From the NCBI RefSeq assembly GCF_001028175.1, contig NZ_AEJF01000163.1, forward strand, positions 23,984-87,983: 64,000 bases of DNA. The letters run 5' to 3'. Position numbers and translations under genes: made by a program. Source of the DNA: Caballeronia mineralivorans PML1(12) (GTDB lineage: Bacteria > Pseudomonadota > Gammaproteobacteria > Burkholderiales > Burkholderiaceae). Shown here one piece after another: positions 1 to 8,735 of this stretch. Numbering within the stretch: position 1 is the stretch's first letter; each line of letters opens with the position of its first letter. Under the pieces are notes generated by a model that saw only the letters and a program-made list of their open reading frames with translations, was not told the DNA's origin and searched no databases.

Positions 1-139
1 GCCGGAAATCGGCGAATTGTTCGGTGGCCGCGACCACACGACGGTGCTGCACGCCGTGCGGAAAATCTCGGCCGAACGCGGCACGGACGCCCAGTTGAAC
101 CACGAACTGCACGTGCTCGAACAAACGCTGAAGGGGTAG
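1..139 (+). CDS. dnaA: Chromosomal replication initiator DnaA, C-terminal end (partial)
   Basis: The window begins inside this gene; reading starts at base 2 and ends at the TAG at 137-139. The 45 visible residues include GRDHTTVLHAVRKI, the signature helix-turn-helix segment of DnaA domain IV that contacts DnaA boxes in the major groove. DnaA opens the replication origin and loads the helicase. It lies directly upstream of dnaN, the conserved gene order near oriC. Everything upstream of domain IV is outside the window. Confidence 0.95.
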   Translation, partial: PEIGELFGGRDHTTVLHAVRKISAERGTDAQLNHELHVLEQTLKG

Positions 140-536
140 CTCGCAAGGCTGTAAGTCAAGTTGAGTGCGGGCTTGCCGGCCTCGCGCAGCCGCGGGCGAA
201 CGCACTCAGAACGCGTTATCAGGATCGTGCCCGCGCAGGTTTGTGCGCTTGGCTGAAAAGCGCGAAAAAAGCGTCGAAAAATGGGCCTGTTTATTGACGA
301 AATTGCCCCCATTTTCAGGGAGCGGTCAGGTTTTGAGGCACAATACGGGTTTGACCGTCCAGCGGCCTTGGGCGGCGTTTTGGCGTAAGCCTGGCACGTG
401 CGGGCGGCGGGGGCCGCAAGCGCGTGACACGAGACCGTCCGAAGCTCATCAATGCGGTGGCAAACGCTTCTGAAAAAGCGGTGGCAAAAGCGGTGACAAA
501 CGCGGCGGACGGCCGTCACATCAACGAAGGAACTCT
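140..536. other. dnaA-dnaN intergenic region, about 400 bp
   Basis: No credible coding sequence is present; the one frame open here (about 165-473) has no family resemblance. The stretch probably carries the dnaN promoter, but I see only weak candidate hexamers around 295-350. No array of consensus DnaA boxes is visible, so I do not call an origin. Short direct repeats of the type GGTGGCAAA/GGTGACAAA occur at 450-500 just before dnaN. Confidence 0.5.
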
Positions 537-1640
537 ATGCAACTGGTCAAGACCGAACGAGATAATCTCCTAAGGCCGCTGCAAACCGTGAGCGGAATCG
601 TCGAACGCCGTCATACGTTGCCGATCCTCGCCAATTTGCTGATCACCAAGACTGGCGCCGACGTGTCGTTCCTCTCGACCGATCTCGAACTTCAGATCAC
701 CACCCGCGCCGATTTCGGCACCGGCAGCGATCAGGTCGCCACCACCGTCGCCGCGCGCAAGCTGCTGGACATCCTGCGCGCCATGCCGCCGGGCGAAGTC
801 TCGCTCGATCTCACCGACAAGAAGCTGACCGTGCGCTCCGGCAAGAGCCGCTTTGCGCTTCAGACGCTTGCTGCCGATGAGTTCCCGACCGTCAATCAGG
901 CGACGGAATTCGGCGCGAGCCTCTCGGTTCCGCAAAAGACGTTCCGGCAATTGCTCGGCATGGTCCACTTCGCGATGGCGCAGCAGGACATCCGCTATTA
1001 CCTGAACGGCATGCTGCTCGTGGTCGACGGCGACCAATTGATGGCGGTCGCAACCGACGGTCACCGGCTGGCGTTTTCATCGATGAAAATCGAAGGCTCG
1101 TTCCCGCGGCAGGAAGTCATCATCCCGCGCAAGACGATCCTGGAATTGCAGCGCTTGCTGGAAGATATCGACGACGCGCTCGTGATCGATATTGCGGCAA
1201 GCCAGGTCAAGTTCACGTTCGGCCAGGTCGAACTCGTGTCGAAGCTGGTGGAGGGCAAGTTCCCCGACTTCCAGCGCGTGATCCCGAAGTCGCACAAGAA
1301 CACGTTCCTCATCGGCCGCGAAGAATTGCAGCGTTCGCTGCAGCGTGCCGCCATCCTGACGTCGGACAAGTTCAAGGGCGTGCGCTGCCTGATTGAGCCG
1401 GGCCAGTTGAAGATCATGTCGACCAACGCCGACCAGGAAGAAGCGCAGGAAGAGCTGGAAATCGCGTATCAGGGCGACAGCGTGGACATCGGTTTCAACG
1501 TCACGTATCTGCTCGACGTGCTCGCGAACCTGAAGATCGACATGCTGCAAGTGAGCCTCGGCGACGCTAGCTCAAGCGCCTTGATCACGATTCCCGAGAA
1601 CGACGAATTCAAATATGTGGTGATGCCGATGCGCATCTGA
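537..1640 (+). CDS. dnaN: DNA polymerase III beta subunit (sliding clamp)
   Basis: This 367-residue protein has the usual length of bacterial beta clamps and begins MQLVKTERDNLLRPLQ, typical of the family. Three repeated clamp folds are expected; characteristic stretches include HTLPILANLL near residue 27, ATDGHRLA near residue 173 and the C-terminal end YVVMPMRI. The C-terminal M-P-M-R belongs to the surface that binds polymerase and other clamp partners. The clamp encircles DNA and gives polymerase III its processivity. It sits between dnaA and gyrB, and an intrinsic terminator follows at 1663. Confidence 0.98.
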   Translation: MQLVKTERDNLLRPLQTVSGIVERRHTLPILANLLITKTGADVSFLSTDLELQITTRADFGTGSDQVATTVAARKLLDILRAMPPGEVSLDLTDKKLTVRSGKSRFALQTLAADEFPTVNQATEFGASLSVPQKTFRQLLGMVHFAMAQQDIRYYLNGMLLVVDGDQLMAVATDGHRLAFSSMKIEGSFPRQEVIIPRKTILELQRLLEDIDDALVIDIAASQVKFTFGQVELVSKLVEGKFPDFQRVIPKSHKNTFLIGREELQRSLQRAAILTSDKFKGVRCLIEPGQLKIMSTNADQEEAQEELEIAYQGDSVDIGFNVTYLLDVLANLKIDMLQVSLGDASSSALITIPENDEFKYVVMPMRI

Positions 1641-1662
1641 CGCGGCCAAAACTAAAAACTTT

Positions 1663-1693
1663 CCAAGGGGCGCATTGCCCCTTTGGCATTTTT
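1663..1693 (+). terminator. Intrinsic terminator after dnaN
   Basis: CCAAGGGGC (1663-1671) pairs with GCCCCTTTGG (1677-1686) with one bulged T around a GCATT loop, followed by CATTTTTT. A GC-rich stem followed by a T run is the standard rho-independent form. It should end the dnaN transcript before gyrB. Confidence 0.8.
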
Positions 1694-1717
1694 AAGGTGT
1701 TTCGAAAAGTCTCATGC

Positions 1718-1783
1718 AGCGACCGCGCAGCAACCCCGCAGTGACCGCGTAGTGACCCAGTAGCAACCCAGTAGTGACGCAGA
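1718..1783 (+). repeat. Six tandem imperfect 11-bp repeats upstream of gyrB
   Basis: Six consecutive 11-mers run without gaps: AGCGACCGCGC, AGCAACCCCGC, AGTGACCGCGT, AGTGACCCAGT, AGCAACCCAGT, AGTGACGCAGA. The array ends 15 bp before the gyrB ATG, so it lies in the gyrB promoter or leader. The period is close to one helical turn. Its function is unknown; it could be a phased protein-binding region or part of a structured leader. Confidence 0.75.
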
Positions 1784-1798
1784 ACCGGAAAAAAACCC

Positions 1799-4270
1799 AT
1801 GACTGAAAACCCAATTTCGCAACCCGACAACGCTTATGGCGCATCCTCCATTCAGATCCTCGAGGGTCTGGAGGCGGTCCGCAAGAGGCCGGGTATGTAT
1901 ATCGGCGATACGTCGGATGGCACGGGTCTGCACCACCTCGTTTTCGAAGTGCTGGACAACTCCATCGACGAAGCGCTCGCCGGCCATTGCAACGACATCC
2001 ACGTCACTATTCACGCCGATAACTCCATCTCCGTGACCGACAACGGCCGTGGTGTGCCCACGGGCCTGAAGCTCGACGACAAGCACGATCCGAAGCGCAG
2101 CGCCGCCGAGATCGTGATGACCGAGTTGCACGCCGGCGGCAAGTTCGACCAGAACAGCTACAAGGTGTCGGGCGGCTTGCACGGCGTGGGCGTGTCGTGC
2201 GTGAACGGCTTGTCCGAATGGCTGCGCCTCACCGTGCGCCGCGACGGCAAGAAGCACTTCATGGAGTTTCATCGCGGCGTGGTGCAGAACCGCGAACTCG
2301 TGACCGAAGACGGTATTACGTATTCGCCAATGCACGTTGTTGGAGACACCGAAAATCGCGGCACCGAAGTGCATTTCATGCCCGATATCACCATCTTCGG
2401 TAACGTGGAATTCCACTACGACATCCTCGCCAAGCGTATGCGCGAACTGTCGTTCCTGAATAACGGCGTGCGAATTCGCCTGACCGATCAGCGTGACGGC
2501 AAGGAAGACGATTTTGCGTTTATCGGCGGCGTGAAGGGCTTTGTCGAATACATCAACAAAGCGAAGCAAGTGCTGCATCCGAATGTGTTTCACGCGATTG
2601 GCGAGAAGGACAACGTCACGGTCGAAGTGGCCATGCAGTGGAACGACAGTTACAACGAAAGCGTGCTGTGCTTCACGAACAACATTCCGCAGCGCGATGG
2701 CGGCACGCACTTGACCGGCCTGCGCGCGGCCATGACGCGGGTGCTGAACAAGTACATCACAGATCACGATATCGCGAAGAAAGCGAAGATCGAGACGAGC
2801 GGCGACGACATGCGCGAAGGGTTGTCGTGCGTGCTGTCAGTGAAGGTGCCGGAGCCTAAATTCAGCTCGCAGACGAAGGACAAGCTGGTGTCGTCGGAAG
2901 TACGCGCGCCGGTTGAAGACGTGGTCGCCAAGGCGCTCGAGGAGTTTCTGCAGGAAACGCCGAACGACGCGAAGATCATTACGAACAAGATTATCGATGC
3001 AGCGCGGGCTCGCGACGCCGCTCGTAAAGCGCGTGAAATGACGCGGCGCAAGGGCGTGCTCGACGGCGTTGGTTTGCCGGGGAAGCTCGCCGATTGCCAG
3101 GAGAAGGATCCGGCGAAGTCGGAGATTTATATCGTCGAGGGCGACTCGGCAGGTGGCTCGGCGAAGCAAGGACGTGACCGGAAGTTCCAGGCCATTTTGC
3201 CGTTGCGCGGCAAGGTGCTGAACGTGGAGCGCGCGCGCTTTGACAAGCTGATTTCGTCGGAGCAGATCGTGACGCTGGTGACGGCGCTCGGGACCGGGCT
3301 CGGCAAGGACGATTACAACCTCGACAAGCTGCGCTACCACCGTATCATCATCATGACCGACGCGGACGTGGACGGTGCGCACATCCGTACGCTGTTGCTG
3401 ACGTTCTTTTATCGGCAGATGCCGGAGATCGTGGAGCGCGGGTTTATTTATATCGCGCAACCGCCGCTTTATAAGATCAAGGCGGGCAAGGACGAGCGGT
3501 ATCTCAAGGACACGCACGAGCTGAATCAGCATATGTTGAAGCTGGCATTGCAGGGTTCGGAGTTGATCCCGGCTGAAGGCGCGACACCGATTACGGGTGA
3601 CGCGCTGGGTGAACTGGCGCGTGCGTATTTGCTCGCGCAGGCGGTGGTGGATCGCGTCAGCCGGTTCTACGACGTCAATGCGCTTGAAGCGGTGATGGAC
3701 GGCATCGCGCTGGATTTGTCGACGGAGGAAGCGGCGGCGGCATCCGCAGCGGCTCTGCAAGCTGCGTTGCGGGCCGATCCGTTGAAGCCGGAAGTGACTG
3801 TCGAGCCGGCTTACGACCCAGTGCGCGAGATCCGGTCGCTGCATATCAATCGCCGGCATCACGGGAATGTGAAGGTTTCCGTTATCGATGAAGACTTTCA
3901 GCTGACCGCGGACTACAAGCAATTGCAGACGACCGCGAATACGTTCAAGGGTTTGATCGGGCCGGGTGCGTTGATCAAGCGCGGCGAACGGTCGATGGCG
4001 GTTACCGACTTCAAGAGCGCGATGAAGTGGTTGATCGCGGACGCGGAGCGCAACGTCAGCAAGCAGCGGTATAAGGGCTTGGGTGAAATGAACCCGTCTC
4101 AGTTGTGGGAAACCACGATGGACCCGACGGTGCGGCGGTTGTTGCGGGTTCAGATCGAAGATGCGATTGCAGCCGATGGCATCTTTACGACGCTGATGGG
4201 TGATGACGTTGAACCGCGTCGCGCGTTTATTGAATCGAATGCGCTAAGAGCGGGGAATATTGACGTTTGA
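1799..4270 (+). CDS. gyrB: DNA gyrase subunit B
   Basis: The 823-residue protein matches the long proteobacterial GyrB. The N-terminal GHKL ATPase is marked by VLDNSIDEALAG (ATP/Mg) and GGLHGVGVSCVN. The TOPRIM domain shows EGDSAGGSAKQGRD and the Mg-binding DADVDGAH. The C-terminal tail has QRYKGLGEMNPSQLWETTM, the GyrA-contact region. With GyrA it introduces negative supercoils using ATP. A GGA at 1787-1789 is the only ribosome-site candidate before the ATG at 1799. A strong terminator follows at 4323. Confidence 0.98.
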   Translation: MTENPISQPDNAYGASSIQILEGLEAVRKRPGMYIGDTSDGTGLHHLVFEVLDNSIDEALAGHCNDIHVTIHADNSISVTDNGRGVPTGLKLDDKHDPKRSAAEIVMTELHAGGKFDQNSYKVSGGLHGVGVSCVNGLSEWLRLTVRRDGKKHFMEFHRGVVQNRELVTEDGITYSPMHVVGDTENRGTEVHFMPDITIFGNVEFHYDILAKRMRELSFLNNGVRIRLTDQRDGKEDDFAFIGGVKGFVEYINKAKQVLHPNVFHAIGEKDNVTVEVAMQWNDSYNESVLCFTNNIPQRDGGTHLTGLRAAMTRVLNKYITDHDIAKKAKIETSGDDMREGLSCVLSVKVPEPKFSSQTKDKLVSSEVRAPVEDVVAKALEEFLQETPNDAKIITNKIIDAARARDAARKAREMTRRKGVLDGVGLPGKLADCQEKDPAKSEIYIVEGDSAGGSAKQGRDRKFQAILPLRGKVLNVERARFDKLISSEQIVTLVTALGTGLGKDDYNLDKLRYHRIIIMTDADVDGAHIRTLLLTFFYRQMPEIVERGFIYIAQPPLYKIKAGKDERYLKDTHELNQHMLKLALQGSELIPAEGATPITGDALGELARAYLLAQAVVDRVSRFYDVNALEAVMDGIALDLSTEEAAAASAAALQAALRADPLKPEVTVEPAYDPVREIRSLHINRRHHGNVKVSVIDEDFQLTADYKQLQTTANTFKGLIGPGALIKRGERSMAVTDFKSAMKWLIADAERNVSKQRYKGLGEMNPSQLWETTMDPTVRRLLRVQIEDAIAADGIFTTLMGDDVEPRRAFIESNALRAGNIDV

Positions 4271-4322
4271 GACTTGTCGGATGCCACAAAAAGTGAAAAA
4301 TTTGCCAAGTTCGGATCACCGA

Positions 4323-4349
4323 AACGCCCGGCTTATCCGGGCGTTTTTT
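4323..4349 (+). terminator. Intrinsic terminator after gyrB
   Basis: A perfect 9-bp stem, AACGCCCGG (4323-4331) with CCGGGCGTT (4337-4345), closes a CTTAT loop and runs straight into a T tract. It ends the gyrB transcript and marks the boundary between the replication core and the accessory region. Confidence 0.92.
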
Positions 4350-4638
4350 CTGATGGATGGCAATGTTCGAAACGGCCAGGAAGACTTGTCGGGAAACGGA
4401 ATTCGTTGGACTAGCGCGCAATTAGCTAGACTCGAAAGAACGGAATTGATTGGACTGCCGGGAAAGCGCGGAAATCGAAGGGCTGCCGCGCGGCGCAAGT
4501 GGCACCCGGCAACTTGCCGATGCGGCTTCCATTCAGAAAGGGCGAGAGGCGCTTCACGACCCTGTAAAGGGACCGTCGATTTTCTCGATAGCGGACGGTC
4601 GCGGACAACCGCCCGGATCGTTGATCAAGCGCCAGAAC
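4350..4638. other. Gap between gyrB terminator and the acetyltransferase remnant
   Basis: About 290 bp. Frames on both strands are open by chance because of GC content, but none resembles a protein family and none has a good ribosome site. I see nothing functional here. Confidence 0.4.
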
Positions 4639-4968
4639 CTACGCTGTGGGATAGATGGGTCGTTCAGCCTTGATCAAGGAAAAAAGACGAACGTCGTGAA
4701 ATGCGTCTTTCCAGTACCCCCACTGTCGCATGATGCCTTCCTCTATAAATCCCAAGCTGCGCAGAAGCCCTATAGACGCGTGGTTGTCGAGGTCGGTCGT
4801 TGCCTGAATTCGATTGATGTCCCAGCGATCGTAGGCATGGTCGACAGTTGAGCTAAGAGCTTCGCGCATGAGACCTTGTCCCCCAAAGCGTCTCTCCAAC
4901 TCGAAACCGATGCTCGCCGACCGGAAGGCCCAATTGATGGCGAGTCCGCAGGTACCAATAAGGCACAT
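4639..4968 (-). pseudogene. GNAT-family N-acetyltransferase remnant (C-terminal half)
   Basis: The 109 readable residues match the C-terminal half of RimJ/RimL-type acetyltransferases. LIGTCGLAINW is the strand before the acetyl-CoA loop, FGGQGLMREAL corresponds to the Q/RxxGxG/A loop, and NHASIGLLRSLGFIEEG is the typical last helix-strand. The family usually has 170-190 residues, so about 70 N-terminal residues are missing. In this frame a TGA lies only eight codons upstream of the first Met, and the upstream sequence (to about 5200) carries no clear family N-terminus in another frame. I read it as a decayed gene. Confidence 0.6.
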
Positions 4969-5247
4969 CTTGCCGGCAAACGGCAGGCTTGCTCAATCAT
5001 GAGTAACTCATCCTCCATCCTATCCAGAACGAAGAACGTATGGCGTCTGGCTGTGCGACGAAACCTTCGGCAAGGATGGAATGTGAGGTGTTCGAGCAAG
5101 CAATACCAACCATGTTTCAGGGGACTGGACCGTGTTCGTGCTCTGCTTCTTGAGCTTTCATGGCTCGCGCGATCAATAGGAAGTCCGCTTGACTGATCCG
5201 AAGGCCCCCCTCCGCCATCGCTGACCATTTTTCCTAAGTTCGGGCGA

Positions 5248-6138
5248 CTAAATACGCCGCGGTATAGCCTCTGCGAAAAAATCGGTGACTTGTCGCACAC
5301 GCGCCGGTACAAACCGGCGTCTTGGCCAGATGAGGCTTATGTCTCTGGCGTCGCCTATAAATTCGTCGAGAACGGTGATGACGTCCGGATGTCGGAGATC
5401 ATCGGCAAGAGAGATCTTGGCAAACAGGCCGATTCCCACACCGGCTAGAACACCAGCCCGGATCGTTTCGATACTGTTGGACGTGAGATTTCCGTGCACG
5501 GACACGCTAAATCGACCTTCTGGCCCTACAAAAGGCCAATGCGTTGACTCCGTCAAGCCGCGATATAAAAGGCAATTGTGATCAACGAGCTCGACAGGAG
5601 TCTTTGGCATTCCGCGTTGCTCGAAGTAGCGACGGGATCCGACGCAGACGAGAGGAGTGCTGGCCACGCGCTTGACGATCGCGTCAGGATCGTTCACGGG
5701 CCCCACTCGGATCGCCAGATCAATCCCATCTTCCACCATATCTCGCACGAAGTCCGAGAGAATGAGATCCACCTGAAGGCTAGGATTGAGTGATAGCAGG
5801 TCGGGAATAAGCGGCAAAATATGAAGACGGCCGAAAGTACCTGATGCAGCGATCCTGATTAGACCCGAGACATTATGCGTGCTGCTGGTCAGCTCGCTGT
5901 CGGCGTCATCCATCTCGTCAAGAAGCGGTTTTGCCCGATCGTAGTATCTCTGCCCCTGATCCGTCAGGGTCACGCGGCGCGTACTTCGGTTAAATAACAC
6001 CACGCCGAGGCGCCTCTCGAGCGCGCCGATAGCCTTACTGATTGCTGACTGTGAATCGCCGGTTCGATGCGCGGCAGCTGTAAAACCGCCTGCTTCAACC
6101 ACGGCTATGAAGGCGTTTAATTCGTGGAATCGATCCAC
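5248..6138 (-). CDS. LysR-family transcriptional regulator
   Basis: About 297 residues. An N-terminal winged helix (FIAVVEAGGFTAAA through SQSAISKAIGALERRLGVVLFNRSTRRVTLTDQG) is followed by the LysR substrate-binding domain. I prefer the GTG at 6136-6138 (VDRFHELNAF) because the AGGAGG lies only 1-2 bases from the in-frame ATG at 6142-6144, but at normal distance from the GTG. The gene is divergent from the SDR gene at 6242, and an interrupted palindrome of LysR-box type lies between them. It probably controls that oxidoreductase and itself. The inducer is unknown. Confidence 0.88.
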   Translation of the reverse strand: MDRFHELNAFIAVVEAGGFTAAAHRTGDSQSAISKAIGALERRLGVVLFNRSTRRVTLTDQGQRYYDRAKPLLDEMDDADSELTSSTHNVSGLIRIAASGTFGRLHILPLIPDLLSLNPSLQVDLILSDFVRDMVEDGIDLAIRVGPVNDPDAIVKRVASTPLVCVGSRRYFEQRGMPKTPVELVDHNCLLYRGLTESTHWPFVGPEGRFSVSVHGNLTSNSIETIRAGVLAGVGIGLFAKISLADDLRHPDVITVLDEFIGDARDISLIWPRRRFVPARVRQVTDFFAEAIPRRI

Positions 6139-6156
6139 TTCCATTCCTCCTGGGAA

Positions 6157-6176
6157 TTAATATTATGGCAAATTAA
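6157..6176. promoter_or_regulatory. Putative LysR operator between lysR and SDR gene
   Basis: TTAAT (6157-6161) and ATTAA (6172-6176) form a perfect inverted repeat with a 10-bp spacer, containing the T-N11-A motif expected of LysR proteins. It lies in an AT-rich stretch of the divergent promoter region. Assignment rests on position and symmetry only. Confidence 0.5.
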
Positions 6177-6241
6177 GCTATTATCATCGGTTCCGACATC
6201 ACTCACAATGCAGCTCTCTCCACAGCTGAAGGAATGGTGTC

Positions 6242-7036
6242 ATGAATATTGATCTCACTGGCCGCAAGGCCGTCGTTACTGGGTCCACGGCAGGTATCGG
6301 CCGAGCCATTGCAGAAGGGCTGGGGCGCGCAGGCGCCGCGGTCGTGATCAACGGCCGCACAGAGAAGCGCGTCTCCACGGCGCTTCGGGAGCTTCGCGAA
6401 CTCTTGCCAAAGGCGGAGTTTACCGGCGTCATCGCAGATCTTGCGACCCCGAAAGGCGCGGCGGACTTGTTCGCGCAGGCGCCGGATGCGGACATTCTCG
6501 TCAACAATGTGGGTACTGGGCGTCCGAAGTCCTTCTTCGAAATTGAGGACAGCGAGTGGATCGATCTCTTCGAACTTAACGTCATGAGCGGCATTCGCGC
6601 CTCCCGCCACTATGTGCCAAACATGACGAAGCGCGGCTGGGGGCGCGTCGTCTTCATCAGCAGCGAGTCCGCGCTTGCCATCCCCAAGGACATGATCGAC
6701 TACGCCACGACCAAGACCGCTCAGCTCGCCATTGCGAGGGGCTTGGCCGAGGTGGTCGGCGGAACGGGCGTCACCGTTAATTCGGTTCTCCCTGGTCCGA
6801 CGAATTCGGAGATTATGGGTGGTTGGGCGCAGGCGAACGCAGATGCGCAAGGCATTACGCGTGAGGAAGCCGAGCAGCAGTTCCTGAAAACGCATCGCCC
6901 GACCACGCTCCTCAATCGCTTCGCGACAACCGAAGAAGTCGCAAACCTGGTCGTCTATGTCTGCTCGGAGCAGGCTTCAGCGACTACAGGTACGTCCTTG
7001 CGTGTCGACGGCGGTGTCGTTCGGACAATTGCATAG
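6242..7036 (+). CDS. SDR-family NAD(P)-dependent oxidoreductase
   Basis: 264 residues, the normal length for classical short-chain dehydrogenases. The cofactor motif TGSTAGIG is near residues 14-21, NNVG is the central strand motif, the catalytic Ser is in VFISSESA and the active-site pair is YATTK (Tyr and Lys). The C-terminal end RVDGGVVRTIA is typical of FabG-like members. An AAGGAA precedes the ATG. It lies divergent to a LysR regulator, so it is probably a regulated catabolic or detoxifying reductase. The substrate cannot be inferred. Confidence 0.9.
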   Translation: MNIDLTGRKAVVTGSTAGIGRAIAEGLGRAGAAVVINGRTEKRVSTALRELRELLPKAEFTGVIADLATPKGAADLFAQAPDADILVNNVGTGRPKSFFEIEDSEWIDLFELNVMSGIRASRHYVPNMTKRGWGRVVFISSESALAIPKDMIDYATTKTAQLAIARGLAEVVGGTGVTVNSVLPGPTNSEIMGGWAQANADAQGITREEAEQQFLKTHRPTTLLNRFATTEEVANLVVYVCSEQASATTGTSLRVDGGVVRTIA

Positions 7037-7106
7037 GGCGCACGCTTTTTCGCTCGCTCAACGCGGCCTCGGGAAGGGCCAAACCATCGGTTCCTTCCCG
7101 GAGTAG

Positions 7107-7349
7107 ACGACAGCCCAAGTTGAATGTGCAGAAGCAGCGGGCGCTTTAGCCGAGATCAAGGCAAAAATCGCGGAGTTCGATTTCACGGTTGAAGATGTGT
7201 TCTCGACCAAAAAGACGCGGAAGCAACGCGAGCGCAGCGGCCCAACGTATCGGGACCCGGAGTCGGGCGCGACCTGGAGCGGAATGGGGCGCGAACCTGG
7301 TTGGATCAAAGGTAAGGACCGCGCAGCATTCGTTGTCGGCGCAGAATAA
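7107..7349 (+). pseudogene. H-NS-family nucleoid protein fragment lacking its start
   Basis: Reading in frame from 7107 gives EIKAKIAEFDFTVEDVF, then a basic linker, then YRDPESGATWSGMGREPGWI and GKDRAAFVV, ending with TAA at 7347-7349. This is the H-NS C-terminal DNA-binding domain (TWSGxGRxPxWI core) with part of the oligomerisation helix. A TAG sits just upstream at 7104-7106, and no start codon or first ~20 residues are present. It is probably a truncated copy left by rearrangement and not expressed. Confidence 0.7.
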
Positions 7350-7489
7350 CCTGGCCTCGGAAAACATCCCAGCGCGAGCTGCGCACTGTAACCGTCGTGC
7401 CGACCGTGACAAGCCGATGCGTAGACGCGATCGGATTTGCATCATCGGACTAAGTGGACTAAGATTGCGTTAGTCCATTAGGAGCGACT

Positions 7490-7744
7490 ATGCAAACCGT
7501 CAATATTCACGACGCCAAGACGAACTTTTCTAAGCTGGTAGACCAGGCCGCCGCCGGGGAAGAAATCATCATCGCGAAGGCGGGCACGCCGATGGCGCGG
7601 CTTGTGCCGCTGCAAAAGCAAAAGCGCAAGATTCAGTTTGGCGTGATGAAAGGCGAGATCGAGATTAAGGAGGGTTTCTACGACCCGATGACTGAAGAGG
7701 ATATTGCACTGTTCGAGGGGTCGGCCGATGCGTCTGCTGCTTGA
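7490..7744 (+). CDS. Phd/YefM-family antitoxin
   Basis: 84 residues beginning MQTVNIHDAKTNFSKLVDQA, then EEIIIAKAGTPMARLVPL, the Phd/YefM DNA-binding fold. The C-terminal tail is acidic and should bind the toxin. AGGAG precedes the ATG by a normal distance. It overlaps the PIN toxin gene by 17 bp in the order antitoxin-toxin. Such antitoxins repress their own operon, alone and together with the toxin. Confidence 0.92.
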   Translation: MQTVNIHDAKTNFSKLVDQAAAGEEIIIAKAGTPMARLVPLQKQKRKIQFGVMKGEIEIKEGFYDPMTEEDIALFEGSADASAA

Positions 7745-8105
7745 TTCCCATATTTATCTGTGGGCATTGGTGGATGATCCCAAGCTCACGCGTCCGATGC
7801 GCAAGCTGATGACGAGCGCCGATGAAATATTCGTGAGCGCAGCGACAGTGTGGGAATTGTCCATCAAGATCGCGCTCGGCAATCTCAATGCGAATGCCCG
7901 CGATGTGGTGGCCGGTATTGAGGGATTGGGCGCGCAGGAGCTACCGGTGACCGCTTGGCATGCGGTGCAAGTGCGGCACCTTCCCGCGCTGCATAAAGAT
8001 CCGTTCGACCGCTTGCTGATCGGTCAAGCGATTCACGAGCAGATGCAATTTCTGACCCACGACACCGTGCTTCGAGGCTATAGCCCGCTAGTGACTGTGG
8101 TTTAA
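7728..8105 (+). CDS. PIN-domain (VapC-like) toxin
   Basis: 125 residues starting MRLLLDSHIYLWAL; an in-frame upstream Met at 7704 would lie inside the antitoxin and is unlikely. Conserved acidic residues of the PIN ribonuclease are visible: D in LLLDSH, E in TVWELSIK, D in KDPFDRLLIGQA and D in LTHDTVL. The family cleaves RNA (tRNA or rRNA in studied cases) with Mg. The gene overlaps its Phd-type antitoxin, so the pair forms a complete type II module. Confidence 0.92.
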   Translation: MRLLLDSHIYLWALVDDPKLTRPMRKLMTSADEIFVSAATVWELSIKIALGNLNANARDVVAGIEGLGAQELPVTAWHAVQVRHLPALHKDPFDRLLIGQAIHEQMQFLTHDTVLRGYSPLVTVV

Positions 8106-8197
8106 CGTGCAGCCGATTGGAAAAGTTAATACGCAGCAGTCCAGCCAAACAGCGCCTTGTAGGGAGGGAAACATAGGAAAACAGGGAAAAGCTTGAT

Positions 8198-8455
8198 ATG
8201 GCGGACCTTCTGAACATTGTGTGGATGCAGCAGCCGATCGGCGAAGGATGGAACGTCGAGCCCGACCCTGTGGTTTGGATTTCGGTGGTTGCGTTAGATG
8301 CAGCGTGGCGCGGATGCGAGGACTACATTGGCCCTTGGGGGCTCCGGATCGCTACACGTTGGGCGGTAGGGAGGTTCGGTGAGTTCTTTGCGCATGCTCG
8401 CTCTATTACCATGCCGCCCCTTTGCTTCTCTAGCGAATGCGCTTCTTGCCGGTAG
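8198..8455 (+). pseudogene. Truncated hypothetical protein
   Basis: 85 residues (MADLLNIVWMQQPIGEGW...), ending SITMPPLCFSSECASC. The N-terminal part reads like a genuine protein and has a purine-rich leader. The part after MPPL looks cut short: I recall related plasmid-type proteins continuing here with an FTDGRHRFAWLRDHG segment, which is absent. Function unknown. It is probably the front end of a disrupted gene. Confidence 0.4.
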
Positions 8456-8483
8456 ATGCGCGGCGATGACCGTTGATGCGCTC

Positions 8484-8570
8484 CTAGCTTAGGCCATGCC
8501 CGTTGGCAGCGTGTCCGAGTAACGGCAGCACCAGCAACAGGGCCGCTCCGGTTTTGTAAAGTACGCGCAT
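8484..8570 (-). CDS. Possible small secreted or membrane peptide (28 aa)
   Basis: Starting at the ATG at 8568-8570, the peptide reads MRVLYKTGAALLLVLPLL followed by GHAANGHGLS, a short basic start and hydrophobic core with a possible signal-peptidase site (GHA-A). Only a weak purine-rich ribosome site precedes it. It could also be the remnant of a longer secreted protein. Function unknown. Confidence 0.25.
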   Translation of the reverse strand: MRVLYKTGAALLLVLPLLGHAANGHGLS

Positions 8571-8695
8571 AGTGTTTCTTCTAGGTTTGGGGTTCCGTAT
8601 CGCCATCGCTGAACGGGGAACCCGTATAGCCACGGTCTCTCCAAATCTGGTCCGTCGTGAATAATTTTCGAGGAAAATACAGAAAAACACCTTTG

Positions 8696-8735
8696 AGTGA
8701 TAAAATCTCGAATCAAGTGAAAAAATCTCGAGTCC
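8696..8735 (+). promoter_or_regulatory. Two tandem 20-bp repeats abutting the fic start codon
   Basis: AGTGATAAAATCTCGAATCA (8696-8715) is followed directly by AGTGAAAAAATCTCGAGTCC (8716-8735); the ATG starts at 8736. Sixteen of 20 positions agree. The repeats occupy the place where a ribosome site should be, and no Shine-Dalgarno sequence is visible. An interrupted palindrome ATTTTCGAGGAAAAT lies just upstream, around 8663. They look like an operator covering the translation start. Confidence 0.6.

Noticed and set aside
140..536. Replication origin (oriC) between dnaA and dnaN
   Set aside because: No cluster of consensus DnaA boxes or AT-rich unwinding region is seen here; the origin more likely lies upstream of dnaA, outside the window.
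1712..3922. Long minus-strand frames opposite gyrB
   Set aside because: Arg/His-rich low-complexity translations typical of antisense frames; gyrB on the plus strand accounts for the sequence.
4260..4851. Plus-strand open frames after gyrB
   Set aside because: They run through the gyrB terminator and opposite the acetyltransferase remnant, lack ribosome sites and resemble nothing.
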